Under the pieces are notes generated by a model. That model searched no databases. It worked only from the letters and a program-made list of their open reading frames with translations, and was not told where the DNA came from. 6,174 nucleotides of DNA from an uncultured Eubacteriales bacterium. GTDB lineage: Bacteria > Bacillota > Clostridia > Oscillospirales > Acutalibacteraceae. Every line of letters starts with the position of its first letter. The first letter of the stretch is position 1. This document shows, one piece after another, positions 5,135 through 6,174 of the stretch. A program made the position numbers and the translations under genes. The stretch lies in contig CAKUPP010000041.1 in NCBI GenBank assembly GCA_934675165.1, positions 1 to 6,174 on the forward strand, in the 5' to 3' direction.

Positions 5135-5197
5135 CCTCAATCGTTGCTAAAATCAAATATTTTGAACAATGACGAGGACCTTGTTGCTTAGCAACGA
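5135..5197 (+). promoter_or_regulatory. structured 5' leader with alternative hairpins
   Basis: The leader can fold two ways. Structure A stacks three stems: 5135-5138 with 5174-5177 (CCTC/GAGG), 5141-5146 with 5167-5172 (TCGTTG/CAATGA, one G-U), and 5149-5153 with 5159-5163 (AAAAT/ATTTT). It is compatible with a second hairpin, 5181-5187 with 5191-5197 (TTGTTGC/GCAACGA, TTA loop). Structure B pairs the perfect 10-bp repeat TCGTTGCTAA (5141-5150) with TTAGCAACGA (5188-5197) and excludes both. There is no T-run after either form, and the ribosome site (GGGCGGTGA, 5212-5220) lies just downstream. It could be a regulatory RNA leader or a DNA site; I match it to no known riboswitch class. Confidence 0.45.
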
Positions 5198-5227
5198 CAG
5201 TAAAAACTTTAGGGCGGTGACGCATTT

Positions 5228-6174
5228 ATGCCATATTTTTTAAACGCACCAATAATCAGTAATTCGTTTACTGAAGTAGCAAATTACAAGTATTTTGTAG
5301 ACAAATCTGACTTTATAGAAAAAGTAAATACAAATATAAAAACACCAAATAAGTATCTATGTATAACAAGACCACGTAGGTTTGGCAAGACGATAAACGC
5401 TATGATGCTCGCTTGCTATTACTCCAAAAACGCTGACTTTAAGAAACTTTTCGATAAACTTGAAATCAGTAAAAGTGAGTCATATTTGAAACACTTAAAT
5501 AAACATAATGTAGTATTTATTACATGGTGTAATCCAACAAAGGAATATAAAACTTTTGACGAGTATATGAATGGATTTATTCCTCAATTAATTTTAGATC
5601 TGAAAGAAGAATTTCCAAATGCAAAAATTAACACCAGTGATGCACTTGGAAAAATTTTTGAAGATATATACACCCAAACTGGAGAAAGTTTTATATTTAT
5701 ACTTGATGAATGGGATTATATTTTTAATAACAATTTATTCGAACCTGAAGATCGAGAGAAGTTTTTAGAATTTTTAAAAAAGCTCCTAAAAGATAGACCT
5801 TATGTTGAGCTTGCATATATGACAGGGGTTTTACCCATTGCTAAATATTCATCAGGATCTGCACTTAATATGTTTGATGAATACACTTTTTTGAACGACA
5901 TGGACTTTGATAAATATTTTGGTTTTACGAATTCAGAAACAGAAAAATTATGTGAAAAGCAAGATAAATTGTCAATAAATGAACTCAAAGAATGGTATAA
6001 TGGCTATAAAACCCAGGGCGGATACGAAGTGTATAATCCAAGATCTGTGGCATTTGCGCTCAGAAAGGGCGTATGCCAAAGTTACTGGACTAACACAGGC
6101 CCAATGGATGAAATTAGTTATTATATTGAAAATAACGTTGAAGAAGTAAGAAACGATATAGTTCAAATGGTATC
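5228..6174 (+). CDS. AAA-ATPase-like protein (PF09820 type), partial at right edge
   Basis: This gene begins at the ATG at 5228, with GGTGA (5216-5220) at 7-nt spacing, and is still open at the window end, so 315 residues are seen. It belongs to the AAA-ATPase-like family (PF09820) that is very common, often in many copies, in gut Firmicutes and Bacteroidetes. Full-length members usually carry a PD-(D/E)XK-type nuclease domain (formerly DUF1703) at the C-terminus, which would lie beyond the edge. Visible motifs are the N-terminal FTEVANYKYFVDKSDFIEK (14-32), Walker A RPRRFGKT (48-55), Walker B FIFILDEWDYIF (155-166), the family motif MTGVLPIAKYSSGSALNMF (198-216), and the segment LKEWYNGYK (253-261). 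The N-terminal ATPase region looks intact. Its biological role is not established; defence or nucleic-acid maintenance has been suspected from its domains. It has its own promoter and leader and faces away from the recombinase relic. Confidence 0.9.
   Translation, partial: MPYFLNAPIISNSFTEVANYKYFVDKSDFIEKVNTNIKTPNKYLCITRPRRFGKTINAMMLACYYSKNADFKKLFDKLEISKSESYLKHLNKHNVVFITWCNPTKEYKTFDEYMNGFIPQLILDLKEEFPNAKINTSDALGKIFEDIYTQTGESFIFILDEWDYIFNNNLFEPEDREKFLEFLKKLLKDRPYVELAYMTGVLPIAKYSSGSALNMFDEYTFLNDMDFDKYFGFTNSETEKLCEKQDKLSINELKEWYNGYKTQGGYEVYNPRSVAFALRKGVCQSYWTNTGPMDEISYYIENNVEEVRNDIVQMV

Noticed and set aside
5141..5197. A 57-bp miniature transposable element with 10-bp terminal repeats
   Set aside because: There is no flanking target duplication, the internal sequence itself pairs with the arms, and its place in the 5' leader makes an RNA structure the simpler reading.
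5800..6166. Minus-strand frames at 5800-5988 and 5972-6166
   Set aside because: Both are antisense to the AAA-ATPase-like gene, whose motifs are clear; neither has a recognisable product.

Overview
The window is AT-rich, with strong Shine-Dalgarno sites (AAGGAG, AGGTGA) and extended -10 promoters. Its protein families point to a low-GC Firmicute, most likely a gut or rumen Clostridia member (Lachnospiraceae/Oscillospiraceae type). That assignment rests on general resemblance, not on a marker gene. The region reads as an accessory island: two toxin-antitoxin systems, two decayed mobile-element genes, an unusual protease gene pair, and the start of a large ATPase of a family that is often amplified in gut bacteria.

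Layout, left to right. Positions 95-1602 (minus strand) hold an AbiE-type type IV toxin-antitoxin operon: antitoxin AbiEi (1006-1602) then nucleotidyltransferase toxin AbiEii (95-1006), joined by a TAATG overlap. A promoter lies at 1642-1670 with a large inverted repeat just upstream of it. Positions 1744-2226 (minus) are the 3' remnant of a phage terminase large subunit that keeps only part of the nuclease domain. Positions 2253-2891 (plus) are a complete type II toxin-antitoxin operon: promoter with repeated operator-like half-sites, Phd/YefM antitoxin, overlapping ParE/RelE toxin, and terminator. Positions 2892-3040 are non-coding and contain a perfect 12-bp-arm palindrome.

Positions 3041-4737 (plus) are the most unusual part. 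They hold an intracellular-looking calpain-like (peptidase C2) cysteine protease whose 5' end appears to be missing, coupled by an ATGA overlap to a gene for a secreted protein built from about six 23-residue repeats. The pairing suggests that the two proteins work together as protease and partner, inhibitor, immunity protein or substrate. This is inference. Positions 4788-5048 (minus) are a large serine recombinase reduced by an internal deletion to its N-terminal catalytic start fused to its last ~25 residues. From 5094 (plus) a good promoter and a leader able to form mutually exclusive hairpins precede an AAA-ATPase-like protein (PF09820 type) that runs off the right edge.

The phage terminase and recombinase remnants flanking the toxin-antitoxin and protease genes indicate repeated insertion and deletion here. 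The intact TA operons may persist because they are addictive or defend against phage. No tRNA, rRNA, CRISPR array or intact transposase is visible.
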